Shown here: piece after piece, positions 9,481-21,770 of the stretch
Layout of the letters: each line of letters starts with the position of its first letter
Numbering within the stretch: position 1 is the stretch's first letter
Assembly (NCBI RefSeq): GCF_022539315.1
Contig: NC_066322.1
Coordinates: 17,370,765-17,434,764, forward strand
DNA: 64,000 bases
Source: Serinus canaria
Lineage: Eukaryota; Chordata; Aves; Passeriformes; Fringillidae
Direction of reading: 5' to 3'
Made by a program: the position numbers and the translations under genes
Notes under the pieces: model-generated
What the model was told of the DNA's origin: nothing
Database searches by the model: none
The model's input: the letters and a program-made list of their open reading frames with translations, nothing else

Positions 9481-12400
9481 ATAGATCAAAGGTAGGAGGA
9501 AGAATTTTCTTTTTGCTACCTTGCTTAGCTTTGAAAACATTTAATAAGAGTTTATAGACACAGCCAGGTTTTCTCAGCAACAGGGGAATAAGAAGCATTT
9601 TGAAAATAAAAAGGAGATGGAGATACTAAGACTTTTCAAAATGAGATCAGGCATTGAAGAGCTGCATTAACAGTGGTAGTAACATTTCACTAATAAAACT
9701 GATTTCATTTGAAATTGCTGGCATTCCTTTACACTTGGGCATGTGGATGTCAGTAGCATATCTGAGACTGCAAAAAGCCTGAGCTAGTCACCACTGAGAT
9801 AACTGTTGGGTCTTTCACATTCAAAAGTAGTTCAAGTCAGTGGAAATAAACTTTAGTCTTAGACTGATTAAATATTGTTTAACTTGCATTCTCTGAAATA
9901 CCTGTAAAACATATAGAATATGTGCATTGTCTGCATCTGGAATGAAACCTGGGCTTAAGTTTATGAGAAATATGGCTTTGATTATTAGTAAGTAGGAATT
10001 TAAAAATGTGTGAGCATAATTTAAAACCCTCTGTTAGTGAGAAAGGGGTGCATTTTAATAGGGAATTAACAAATATGACTCAAGGATATAAGACATTGCT
10101 TTAAAAAAATGATACCATTTAAATAAGGCAGTTGAAAATAACACATTAAAATGTCTTTAAGGTTGTACATTCTTTGAATTTTGTCCATTAGCTTGACAGA
10201 AATATGTAAGAAGTTAATTTGTACAAGCTGTGGTACAGAAGCAACCCAGACCCTGTTAAGGGTACTCTGGAATGGAGGGGTCTCTGGAATAATGCAGAAA
10301 TGTGCACAGACCTCTAACATTCAGGGTCATGCCATGGTCCCTGGGTTTGGACCAGCAGCTGGACACATCCACCTAAGTCCTGTGGGCTTGGGACTGTGCT
10401 GACTGCCACAGAAGACAGTCCTGTGGTTGATAATCTGCTCCAGTTCCTTTACAGCTGCCAGGAAAAGAAAAGTTATTTGAAATTTGGCAGTACTGAAGGA
10501 AGCTGCTTCAAAAAGCTTCAAATCTCTTCCTCACCAAATTCTCTTTAAAGAATACCTCAGTAAGCACAACAGGCTTGTGATCTTTTCTGTGTATTTTAGA
10601 GGCAATATCTTCCCTATCATTTAGGATGCTTTCTATCAAGATTTACCTGCCACTGTGCAATTGCCTCTCATCTAGATAATGTGGGAGAACTGCTAAAATG
10701 AAGCAGCAAAAGTGCTGTATAAAGTACTTTGTTGTGTATTAGCAAAAGTGTATGTAAATGAGTCCTGATATGCTTTTAGGGCAAATCTGGTTCCTTGCCT
10801 GTGCTCTGTAGAAGCAGTGATAGCTCTAAGTGGAGCTTGGAGAGAATCTGTACATTGGCAAATGACTGTAGCTGCCTGTGCCTTGGCTTTGATAGCATCT
10901 TCTGGCTGTCGTTCACAGTGGCTGCTTTTTATTTTCTGATCTCTTCCCATATTTTATTGTTTAAAATGAACTCTGGCTTTGAGTACTGTAGCTTGATTTT
11001 GTTGTTGTTTTGTTTTGTGGCACTCTTGAAAGGGTTTTTTTTTTGCCTTATTTTCTAGAGGAATGAGGTGAATGTGGTTTCTCCAGGGCACTGAGTAACT
11101 GTTGTGTGCTGTTGCTGAATTTCAGCCACATTTGATGGCCTGAGATGTGTGGGTCCTTCCCAGGCTGTGCACCATGTATATATCCACCTGTGTCCCTGGG
11201 GTTCCCCCACGTGCCTTGATGATGTCTTGTACTGGCAGAGCTAATCTTAACACTCTCTTTCTTGATTACATTTTAATGTAGTTAGTTAGGATTTTTAAGT
11301 TCTTAGTTTTTTCTCAGATATCAGCTGTCAGAAGCACACAGAGGTCTCATGAAACAGGCACAGTTTTTGAACTGATTTAAATGAAGACGGGGGAGAGACA
11401 TTTGGTAAATATTCATTGGAGAGCACTCTGAATCAGGAGAGCAGACAAAATGGAAAAAATAGTGAGCTGGAAAAAGCCCAGCAAATGGGATTTTTTTGTG
11501 TTTGATGTAAATAGTTGATTCTGTGGAGCCCTTCATAAGGCTGTGCCCTCTGACTCCTTAATGGATAGGAGCATTTGTTAACAGATTCTGTGGCACCTCT
11601 CAGTCATTATCTTTTTCATTTTCGTTTTACTTTTGGATTCCCTCATTCTTCTATCATTTCAAAGAAGCAAAAATAACACAGGAAATAAACATGGAGATGT
11701 TTTTTGTCCAAGTAGCATAGGTTCCACAAAGCTTACCTTGAAGCATTGAACATGAAGTGAATACAGGAGTCCAAGCCCATTTTAAATGCTGTCTTGGTTT
11801 TATGACAACTGTATTACAGTTTGTTAATCTATGGACCTGCCTTACAGGAAATATTTGTAGATAAAACTTCACGGATAGTGATAAAGTAAGGAAAATGTTC
11901 CTTTATTCTATGATGATGCTGAAATCTAAAAAAATTATTATTGCCTACCTGAAAAAATAGGAAAAAAATGGTATTTATAGTGATGGTATATTCTTGCACA
12001 TTATTCAATGTGTTTTTTTGCTTATTACTGACTGAAAGGGGAGCTTTGACATTGGAAAGAAGAATTCAGTGTTCAGATAGCAAGAAGGCTATGGATTGCA
12101 TCAGCCTCTTTCCTCCTTGTGACTTCTTCGTTTGTGAACGAAATCCTCTGGTATTTGTGTGCTCAGAGTTTTACGTGGAGCACTTCAACACAATGAGCCT
12201 GCTTGGGGGAGTGGGAGGAATGGCACACTTTTAACAAGTGTCCTTGAGGCAGAGAACAACAGCAAGGCACATTGCCATGCATCATCCTTTATTTATGCAT
12301 ATGGAGTGCAAGGTAACCCACACTGGGGTCTGCTGTGGGAGAAGGCACAGCGGTGTCACGGAGCTCTCAAAGTGCAATAAAAGCAGTGAAGGATGTGCAG

Positions 12401-14094
12401 CTTCTCTGTATCTGCTCTGCATAATGGCAGCTCTGGTTTGTACAGGGCTTGGACGCCTGGTTGTCCTGGGATTTAGTGAAGGACATGCAAAACCAGTGCA
12501 TTTGCTGTGCATACTTCATGCTGATAGTCTGGAAATGGAGCAAGTCAGAGAGAAATGTAGCTTTTGGGATCATTAAAAATCCATTTTCATTAAAAGCCAT
12601 GTATTGCAGTGACATATTTATACATTCATCCCCTGTCTGCCTATGTCTTACAGATAAAGTGAAAAAAGAGGCTTTTCATAGCAATTTTAAAGCCTAAATG
12701 AAAGAAAAGCATTCTATTTCCCTTGAATTACTTACATGCTGCACTTGTTTGGCTTTTTTTCATGCTGTGTTGAATGGCAATAACTCTGCATTCTTTCTTT
12801 ACCTCCAGTTCCTTTTGTTTCATCTATCTATCATTTGTTTTTATCTATGCATTCCACCTATTTCCTCTTTGTGCTTAGAGTTGGTAGCAAATTATATTTG
12901 AGATGCAGGGAGCTTACAATATGACTGTCTTGATATTATTTTATGAAACCATGACTACCGTAAAAATTGGCTTTACTGCCTGTTTTGTGTTATTGATTCA
13001 AGCCCATTTCAGAATTAACTTGTTTGGAATGATCTGGCAATGTTGTGTGCCCTAGGTTCTCTCAGGAAAAATTCATTTCTCATAACTAAATGCAATAAAA
13101 TGTTCAAATATATCTAAACACAGTTATATTTTGAATTTAGATGAAAACCTTATGGAGTCAATCAAATATACAAGGCATGTGCAAGTTTTAGTTCTAGACT
13201 TACAAGTACTGTATTGCAGAAAAAAGTATTTGGAGACCAGCTTTTTCCTAGAGAGCTGTCCCTTATGTAGGCTTTATGAAATTCCTAATCGTATCATTCA
13301 TGTTTCTATCCTGAATTGGTTGGACATAATTTTGACATTTTGACTGTAGGACTGTATCTATAATTTGAGATTATTGCCTAAATTCTTTTAGGGATTTGAT
13401 GTTTCAGATCTTAGTTTTACGTTTGTCCTCACTGTGAGGTAGGAATATTTGTGTGCTGATAGTCAGTTGAAAGTGATCTACAAAAATAAATCTTCCCTCA
13501 TTATTGGCTTGATTGGTCAAGTTTGAACTTTCTCTTACAAGTGGAGAAAATTAGATGCTGGTATAAACAGAAAAATTTGGAACGTGAATTTATTGCAATG
13601 TTAAAATATCTAGGTGTTAGAAATTGTTCAGTGACATCAGATACTAGTCCAGACTATCTTCAACTGACTCATATAACCAGTAAAAAAATAAAAAGCTTAT
13701 CTCCAATCAGAGTTTTTTTCCAGGTACAGAAAAATGTGAAGTAGACTTTTTATGACCATTAGGTCATTTTAGCTTTTCTACTTCATTGCCATTAAGACTG
13801 CCTGGGTAAGAGCTGCACCTCCTGAGTTGCAGATTTCAGGTTTGCTGCTGTGCCTGGCTGCTGACAGAAGCCCAGGAGCTACTGGCACCTGTGCAGCCCT
13901 GCCCAAGGTGTTCCCCAAATACACTGTGCTCTGGGAGCACACTGGCTTTCTTTTGGCTGGTGGAAAAAAGCTGTATGCCAGCTGTCCTTTGAAGTGTTTC
14001 GGTAGCCCTGGAACTGGAATACAAATTCTTCCTTTGAGTCCCTTCCTAGTTTTTTTTCTTTCCTCTGACTGGTGTATCTTAGTTTTTTACTTAC
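9481..14094. other. unique DNA, no gene seen
   Basis: Single-copy AT-rich DNA. Open frames of 60-112 codons occur (for example 12238-12576 and 13827-14144), but overlapping frames on the other strand are open at the same places and no domain or codon pattern is recognisable. No transposon signature was identified. Confidence 0.5.
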
Positions 14095-14127
14095 CATCTT
14101 CTTGTCTTTCAGAGTACCAAGCTTTTT
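14095..14127 (-). other. possible 33-nt microexon
   Basis: On the minus strand ACACTCAG (AG at 14129-14128) is followed by 33 bases and then GTAAGTAAAA (donor from 14094 down). The 11 codons in frame 0 read KKLGTLKDKKM, a short lysine-rich insert of the type neuronal microexons encode. The acceptor's pyrimidine tract is displaced by an A-rich stretch. It overlaps a plus-strand splice-site pair at 14113-14171, so at most one of the two is likely to be real. Confidence 0.12.
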
Positions 14128-14171
14128 CTGAGTGTGTATTTTAAATGTGTGGAGAGGAAAAAGCTACCCAG
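14113..14171 (+). other. candidate exon, 59 nt, strong splice sites
   Basis: TTCTTGTCTTTCAG (AG at 14111-14112) precedes the interval and CAG/GTGAGTAAA (from 14172) follows it. This is one of the best acceptor-donor pairs I found on the plus strand. Frame 0 is open for 19 codons with two bases over; the other two frames stop. The peptide is not recognised. It could be a small coding exon, a lncRNA exon or a decoy. Confidence 0.2.
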
Positions 14172-15930
14172 GTGAGTAAACAACAGATGCAAGCCAATCC
14201 TGAGAGGAGTGCAGTATGGATAAAGAACTATTACAATTCCTCCCACATTCCTGTTTCCATCTACTTATGAGATATATACGTGTGCCTTGTTAGCAATGAT
14301 GTTATAATGCAAAAGCTAAAGTTTTCATATCAGAGGAAACATATATTGTTAAATGAGCTGAGAACATTCTCCCAAGGGTTAGCATTTCTCTCGTATGTGT
14401 GAAATCCTACTGAAACAAATGGCTCTATTATTTTAATTGGATCTTTTGGTATTAGAGCATTTTTCTTCGTACTCTACTAAAGAACCTTGTTTTCCTTTTT
14501 TTCCTGAAAATGGGAAATAAACAAATGCAGTCGATGGATTTAAACATTTATGACTTCAGCAGTAGATTATATAAATAGGTGCAGATGCACATATATGAAT
14601 TAAATTCATACTTTATTATGCTTTCCTTCATTCTCTCTGGAAATCTAAAAACAGGGTTTGCACTTTTAAAATAAGTATGGTTAAAATTTTGCCTTGTCCT
14701 TTTGATTGATACCTTGTTTGCAATGCTAATAATGACAGGGGCACTTAAATCCAAACCAACCAAAAACTACAAGAAAAAGTTACCATTTTTAAGCAAAATG
14801 CAGTAAAAAATTCTTGAAAAGGGATTGTATCTGTTTAAGAAATTAATTGCTACTTGGAGTCACTCCTTAGAGTCGTGAATAGATTTAGTTCTTGAGCTAC
14901 TCTGTGCCTAATTTGCTTCTGTGAGTGAGGGATTATGCAATACAATAGGTTAAACTTCTACAGACCACTCTAATTTGTTTTGCAGAAGAACAGAGAAGGA
15001 AGGGAGGAACTCTGTTTATCATGTTGTGATCAAAAGCACAATACAGAAGAAATTTTCTGTGAAGATAGGCTTGAAAACTGATTTGCTGTATGTTTATTTC
15101 CTCTCTTTTCTGCAGCTGTTCAATTACAAACTTACTGCTGGTCAGAAAACCAAATATCTATTCTCTAGGGTAGCTACATTGTACTCCAATATTTGAAGAT
15201 TTGGTTTCTGTTATAATTAGACTGAAATATTGATTTTCTTTTAGAGGAATTCTCCCATGCCTCCATCTGAATACTAGTTGAACATGCTCATGTATGTATA
15301 TGCTGTGTTTAATATATCCATAATATGAACCTGAAAACAAAATTAATTGCATGTATGGAGACAAAACAAAATTAATCATACAGAAAAGATCAAGGAACAA
15401 TTTGTTAAGAGAAAACAGAAAAGTCATAGGGTTAGTATTAATGGAATTTACTTGTTTGCTCTTTTCAAGTCTATGCATATGTCTTTTAGAAGGACAAGTA
15501 AGCTTTGAGGAGAAAACCACTTGTAGACTGACCAGTACCCAAAATGCAGGTGAACTTCCATCTTAGAGGTGGCCAATTACTGCTGTAGAGCCCTTCAGTG
15601 AGGGGAGTGCTGAGGGGCCGTGCGTGGGACAGGACTGCTCAGCTCCGTGCTGCCAGCTGCAGTGTGGGATGCCTTGGGCAGGACCAGCCTCTCCCTCAGC
15701 CTGCAGAGGGGGGCTGGCTTCAGTTCCTGTCTCACACGTGTAACTAGAGATCGGCTGCTCATCTCTTGGTTACCTCAGAGAAGAAACTACAGCTGCGGCG
15801 ACAGGCATGGAGTTGTCTCCTTTTGGTGGCTCTCCTGCGGTGGAAGTGATGGATTTTGTTTTTCATCCCTTCACACAGAATGATCTGCTATCTTGAGCAA
15901 ATTAATGAGATAACTTGCTACTTACAGAGT
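14172..15930. other. unique DNA, no gene seen
   Basis: AT-rich single-copy sequence becoming GC-richer after 15590. A partial tandem copy (AAAACAAAATTAAT at 15334-15347 and 15363-15376, period 29) is the only local structure noted. The minus-strand 120-codon opening at 15158-15520 has no recognisable features. Confidence 0.5.
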
Positions 15931-15944
15931 AGGTCAGGGCTGCT

Positions 15945-16125
15945 CGAGCGTAAATTGCAGTGGCTTTTTGAGAGTTGGTGCTGCTTTGCCCAGCTCCTCC
16001 CGGCCGCTCCAGTTGGGTGCTGCTGTCCCGGGTGCTGGAGCCCGGCGCTGCTGCGGGGCGTGGGCAGCGGAGCCTCCGCACAGCCCTCGGAGCCAGCGGC
16101 GTTCGCGGCTGTTTCCATGGCAGCA
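15945..16125. promoter_or_regulatory. small CpG-dense patch
   Basis: About 180 bases hold roughly 15 CpG dinucleotides (for example CTCGAGCG, CCCGGCCGC and GGCGTTCGCGG), against almost none in the flanking kilobases. Many vertebrate CpG islands mark promoters, but this one is short and I see no TATA box, first exon or gene beside it. It may be an orphan CpG island, a distal regulatory element or a GC-biased conversion patch. Several frames on both strands are open here because stop codons are AT-rich. Confidence 0.4.
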
Positions 16126-17490
16126 CACGTGTTAGAAAATAAATATTTGCTCCACTTCCACAATCGTCATTATGCTAAGAATTAATTGATGGTTATGTTT
16201 TCTCCCTTTCGTGCTTGAGAGCATTTTAGAAATAACCTAGTAGCGTTTATGGGACCAAAAAGCATCTGGGGCCATTGCAACTGGCTGTGCCCTGCCATGG
16301 ATTTGGGCTGGGAGCAGGAGCTGAGAAAACTTCTCTGGTTTTGGTTAAAAGGCAGGTCAGATCCTGCTCTGCTCTGGAGAGCAGCTGTGTTGATGGGTCT
16401 GGGAGCAGTGAGCAGTAGGGCTGGTGTGGGGAGGGCAGGGCAGGAAGGGGCTGTGGGATGGACACAGCTTCAGGTGGTCCTTTGCTGACATCCTCTGCCC
16501 AGCATCCCTGTCTCTAGGTGTCCTCCAAACTCCTACTGCCACCCCAGTGACCCATGTCAGTCCTTAGAAGTTAAATCCCAAGTGTGGAAATGCACTGTGG
16601 TAGTCCTGTAACTGTGTATGAAGTACTCTTGGCTATATGGATGCAATTTTAGGCTATTGTGAAGCAGATAATAATGTAAAATATTTCTTAATAGTGCCTG
16701 CTCATTTCAATGTTTAAGGTATAAATTCTGACTTTTAAAGAAACAGTTACTTAAAAAATTTTTAGAGTTCAACCAGTGGTATGAACATTTGAATTTTTAA
16801 ATATTTTTGGAACGTATTTATTTAGTTTTTGTCATAGACGAAAGCTTACTTGTAGGCTGCTTGCTACTGGTTTTCTTTTTGAGGTGTAAACTGGTGTGAA
16901 TAAAGACTTATAGAAGGCAGGCCAGAAGTTCTGCCATGGCAGCATTAGCAACTGTGGAACTGCTGTCACACAGCATATTATCAGCTCAGCTGTATTGTCT
17001 TGGTCTGTTCTATTAGCAGGACACACTGATTTTGCCCAAAGCCCAAAATGTGGTTTTCTTTTGCTCTGTTTGGGCAGGACCAGTATGGCATCAGTGTGCG
17101 TAAACACCATGGCTAGCAGCTGTCATTTGTCATAAGTGAAATTGATGTTTGTCACCAATGTAAAGCAGGGACCAAACAGAATTTCCAGCACAGGAGGTTT
17201 TGACAGAGCAGTTATTATTGCACCCCATCCAAAGGAGGGATTATTGAGGTGTTTGAATCCTTGTTTAACCATGGTTCATTTTCACACTATGGAAAGTCTC
17301 CTATCTGTTAATTCAGAACAACATAGTACAAGAGCAGCTCTAGAACAAAACTTCAAGCCTAGGGGACCAGGAATAGTTGAGTTGGCTCTTGTTGCTGAAT
17401 GGGCAGTGGTATTTTGTCTGTAGTTCAAGGGAAGGAAAACAAGGAAAAAGAATTAGTGACAGTAGAAAATTAGGCCCATTTTAAAGAGCT

Positions 17491-17518
17491 TGTAAACACA
17501 CATTCATGTGTGTTTACA
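17491..17518. repeat. perfect 12-bp inverted repeat, 4-nt loop
   Basis: TGTAAACACACA and TGTGTGTTTACA flank TTCA. The arms contain GTAAACA (17492-17498) and TGTTTAC (17511-17517), the core recognised by forkhead (FOX) factors, in opposite orientations. Confidence 0.9.
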
Positions 17519-18155
17519 TTGAATAGATGATTTATGTAAAGATCAAAGTAAAAGGTTGCTTTTTCCCCTTCTTTCTCCTCCCCCCCTTTTTTTTTTTAAT
17601 AACTGGGAAGCACATTTAATGCTGAGGAGTAACTGAGGAGTTCTTACTGCAGGACTTTTCATGGAAACACTGTAGATCTTGTAAAAGACAGGAATTTGGC
17701 AGGAGGAGAATAGCTGTCTGTCTTTGGTAAAATCCCACTGTTCATACTGTGCAAACACTTTCTGAAGATGGTCAGAGGCATTCTTGTAATTTGATGTACA
17801 CAACGAACTGAATGAACACGTACTAGCTGAAGAAGGTAAATGAAAAGGGCACAGATCTGTTTGATAATTATTAATTTGCTTAATGTCACTCTTCTACCTT
17901 TAAATTTTTTTCATGAAGAAATTTTCAATTACATTGGTATTGCTGCAAGGAGTAGGTTTAGAGAAGTATTTGAGTTGATGAACTGCCTAATGTGCATCTT
18001 TTGCTCTTGTTTTTGCATATCAGATGTTTTCTATAGGGTGAGCTGTAACTAACTTAACCACTGTGCTTGATCTGGGAGGCATTTTTGGGTAAGGTTAGAA
18101 CAAGCCTGAAGAATGCTATACAATGAGACTGATAGATAAATATGTTGATATAATG

Positions 18156-18186
18156 TAGCGAGATTAACACAGTGTTAATCTTGCTA
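18156..18186. repeat. 15-bp inverted repeat (14/15), 1-nt spacer
   Basis: TAGCGAGATTAACAC, a single A, then GTGTTAATCTTGCTA. There is one mismatch (C/T opposite G). The near-absence of a spacer fits a local template-switch event or an accidental palindrome. Confidence 0.85.
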
Positions 18187-21100
18187 GAACCCAAACGTGG
18201 CTTTTTTAGCACCCAATGGCTCTATCAACTGAACAAAGGAGGTTTTTATTAAATAATTAGTGTGCTATTTGTATTGTTAGTCTAATCACTAGAGAAAAAC
18301 AATGCCACATACCTAAGCTAGTAGTCATTGTTGAATATTGTCTTCAGTATTGATGTAGCTGGAGGCTGAAGGGTTTTGTGGCCTTTTTTTAATATTTGTG
18401 TTAAATTTAGACAAATTGCAAAGAAAGGAATGGTTGTGTCTTTTCAAGATTTATGAGCATGAAGCATGAAGTCAAACATGAGTATCAATACAGAGTGATG
18501 ACTGCCAGATGGGCAACAGAATAGTGACAGGAGCTGAAGGGCTGTACAATTTACTTTGCAAAATGAAGTGGACATAAGGGGAGTAATGAATTCTTGTGAT
18601 AAAGTGTTTGAGTTTTGAGACCACATTTGAAATCTGTCCTGCAAATATGCTCCTTCCAAAAAGTCTTTGAAAAGTGGCTAATGTTGTATTCCAAGACCAG
18701 TTAGAGAAATCACACTCTTCATTCTTTACATGTATCTGTGCTGGATATTTTTTTATATATATATGAGGTGACCTACAGAGGCAAATTTTGGAGACTAAAG
18801 GGAGCTTTGCTGTTGCCTTTAAAAGGGAGCAGGATGGATTTCTGAGCACAGCGTTTCAACTAAGCTGAGCTGCTTGTGGTTCTTGATAAACTGCTGAGTA
18901 AAAATGAGACCTCTGCTCTTCCAGGTCTTCTCTGTACCCAGGGCTGACCCAGCATCAACTTTCAATATTCATAGGTGCAAAAAATTCTGCAAATGATAAC
19001 ATGCAGCTGAGAGGGCTGTGGGCCTTGAATGAGGCAATTCTGCAGCAGAGCACTGCTTTTTCAGGAATCCTCACTGCTCCACCTGCGATGCCATGGTCTG
19101 TCAAACCATAACAGCAGTGCAGGGGAGGTGGACTCACTTTTCCGTGGAAATAGATAAATGGTGTCCTTACTTGCCTTTTTTTTTCCTTTTTATTAGCAGG
19201 GCTATGTGTTTAAGCTGTGTAGCCCATTTATTTTCCTTTACTGCACTGGAAAATTATTAGAGAGTAAAGCGGCAGCTCCCAGAGCAAGGTTAGAAGAAAC
19301 AACAGAAATCCTTAAAAGCAAACCATTATTGATAATGGTATTTGAAATATGCATTAGATTCACTTATAAATAAGTGTGTAATGCAAAAATTGGGACTTCT
19401 TTTGGATCTGCACTTTGCTTTGGTTTATTTTCCTTTAAGAATACAGAATAATAGGTACGGGCTTTCAAATGGGAACTTCTAAACAGTGGTAGATCAGAGG
19501 TGCCCAAGTTTACTCCAGAACATGGAATTTCTGTTCACTTTTGCTGATTCAAATTTCTGAATGCAGGATTCTCAGTCTTCTACTTTAAATTACCACTTAA
19601 AATCAAGCCCTCTGTGAAATAATCTTTTTATATCCAGCATTTGTGTATAGAAACATATCCTAACCTATCACAGATGTAGTTAAGACAATTTCAGTTTAAT
19701 GATCCAGAGGTTGCCCTCCCAAAGCAGAAGGGTACCATCATCAGGTTTATATTTTATGACATGCATATGACTTGTTTTTAACTTGAAAGCACCTACTCAC
19801 AAAAATCCTGTATCTTTTTCAGCAGTGATTTTGTTCCATTGTGCAGTGTCGTTGTTCTCTTCCTTCATTCTTTTCAACCCTTTCCCCCTCTCTTTTCTTT
19901 GTTCTACATCCTTTTTATATTTTGTACAGATTTCCCTCCCCTCAGACATTTTTATCATTTTGAGGCATAAAATAGGGCCTCTCTTCTCTGGCAGCTGCGA
20001 CCCCATCCCCTGCTGCACCAAATTGACACTTCTGCAAGCAGCAGCTCTACTCAGTCACTCCAAGGCTGCTGCTTTCACAAGTGTTGATTTAGTGCAGCAG
20101 GGGATGATGTGCCAGCTGTAAAACTCAGACAATAATAGTAATAATGCTTGTGAAAAGTCTTATAATAAGAGGGGAAAATAAAAGGGTGTGGGGAGAAAAG
20201 GTAGGAAGGGTCCAGGTGGAGTGAGGAAGGGGAGCAGTGGTCCCTGTGGGGTGGTGGGGTACTCGGCTGCCCAAGGAGCAGTGGGATGGGCAGCAGAGTG
20301 ACCATGAGCTAATTCTTCTCTTCCTCCCCACTCTCTCTCCTTACAAGAAACTTCTGTGACTGATGGGGGAGATGTTTTGTGTTTCTGTCAGACTGGGGAG
20401 TTATTTTGGGATAAAGCCCTAGTGGAAGTGGGTGAAAGACTTAAAATATTAGTGAGAGAGTGAGGCACACCTGTGATGTAGAATCACTTATTATTTGCAA
20501 ATGCAACTTTCTGGATGAAAAGATATTTGATATTTTTATTCTTAAGGTGTATATTGCATTTCCATGGATAGAGGGTGGATGGTTTTTATACATACAACTA
20601 GTGTGTTGTTATTTAAAGAACATGAATGGAAAGGTCCTTCTAAATCAGCCCTGATTTACCCTCAGTAATGTTCCTAAGGAAGTAGTTTACAACTACTTTT
20701 ATGTGAGTGTTAAATAAGTTGTTGGCAAGACAAAGTTGAAAAAATTATTGTAGGTTATATTTACTGACCACTTTTTCTTTATTTTTCTCAGCCACTAACT
20801 CAGCAATTCATTATTTCCATGGCACTGTTTAACTATTTGTCAGTGATCTTGAAGCAGTGAATGAAACCCAGTATGTACTAAATATTGATACTGGTAATGA
20901 TGTGCCAATGTATGGGGAGACAGAACAGTTTCAGATGGACATGCAGAACATGTCAGTCGAGACTTGCAAGGTGTTAATGTACATGTCTACCCAATAGTAT
21001 TGTTTGCTTATATCTGCTTACTCATAGCATTTCCCAGGTCTGTGTAGAGAATATGAAAGTTTTCGAAGACTCTTGAGAAGACTGTTTCTTTTAAGTTCAA

Positions 21101-21384
21101 TTCAAACATGGGTTTGTGTTTCTCTAAATTAATGGGAAATAAGGACATACTTGAAACTAAGCATGTATTTGAAAGCTGGTGGATTTAGGTTATATTTGAC
21201 AGGTCTTGGGTAATACTTCCATTGTCTGAAAAGCATCTCCTTTTTAGTATTTAGAGAGATGCTTTATAATAGGCTTCCACAGTGATCACCTTTATAATCT
21301 TGTTGTTCATCATATTAATTGAAGAAGCTTCTTTCTGATAACCTTTGGCTGTTCAAGATATGTTCCTAAAGCATCAAAGCCTGA

Positions 21385-21770
21385 AGAAACTTAGAAAAGA
21401 CACAATAGCTTGTCCTGCCTGCTTTTTTGCCAATGTAGAATTATTTCATTGAGAACATTTTTTTAGTGTTATGTTAACTTTAGTTTTTAAAATCCCAAGT
21501 GAAAACTTCCATATCTCTCCTTGGGAGAATATTTCACAGGCTGATATATCTTGCTCTCAGGAAGACTATCCTTATACTTAGTCTCTAGTTGAGCTTAAGC
21601 CTGTTCTTTCTATTATTTCTAGTTATGTTCTTTTTCCTTGATAGCTTTTACACACATATAATATTTATAGATTTTTTTCCCTTCAGAAACTTTCTTCAGT
21701 TTATCAATATCTTTTTGGTTTTGAAAAATCCACTGAAGATCTAAGCTGAGAAGTACATTTACCTTTACAG
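21385..21770 (-). mobile_element. ancient, highly diverged CR1-type LINE tail
   Basis: The plus strand keeps, in order, several antisense CR1 landmarks in decayed form: CTTAGAAAAG..TAGCTTGTCCTGCCTGC (near 21390-21422), TCTCCTTGGGAGAATATTTC (near 21514), ACAGGCTGATATATC, CTCAGGAAGACTATCCTTAT, TTAAGCCTGTTCTTTCTATT and TTTATCAATATCTTTTTGG. This is the pattern of old amniote CR1 tails, not of the younger bird type at 1491. No reading frame survives. Edges are approximate. Confidence 0.6.

Larger units (their letters stand above)
16126..21384. other. unique DNA with two short inverted repeats
   Basis: Single-copy AT-rich DNA. T/C-rich stretches occur at 17570-17600 and 19170-19200, a short TA run at 18752-18763, and small inverted repeats listed at 17491 and 18156. 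No coding gene, RNA gene or transposon was recognised. Confidence 0.5.

Noticed and set aside
13827..14144. 105-codon plus-strand open frame
   Set aside because: Overlapping minus-strand frames are open too, and there is no recognisable domain or conserved start context.
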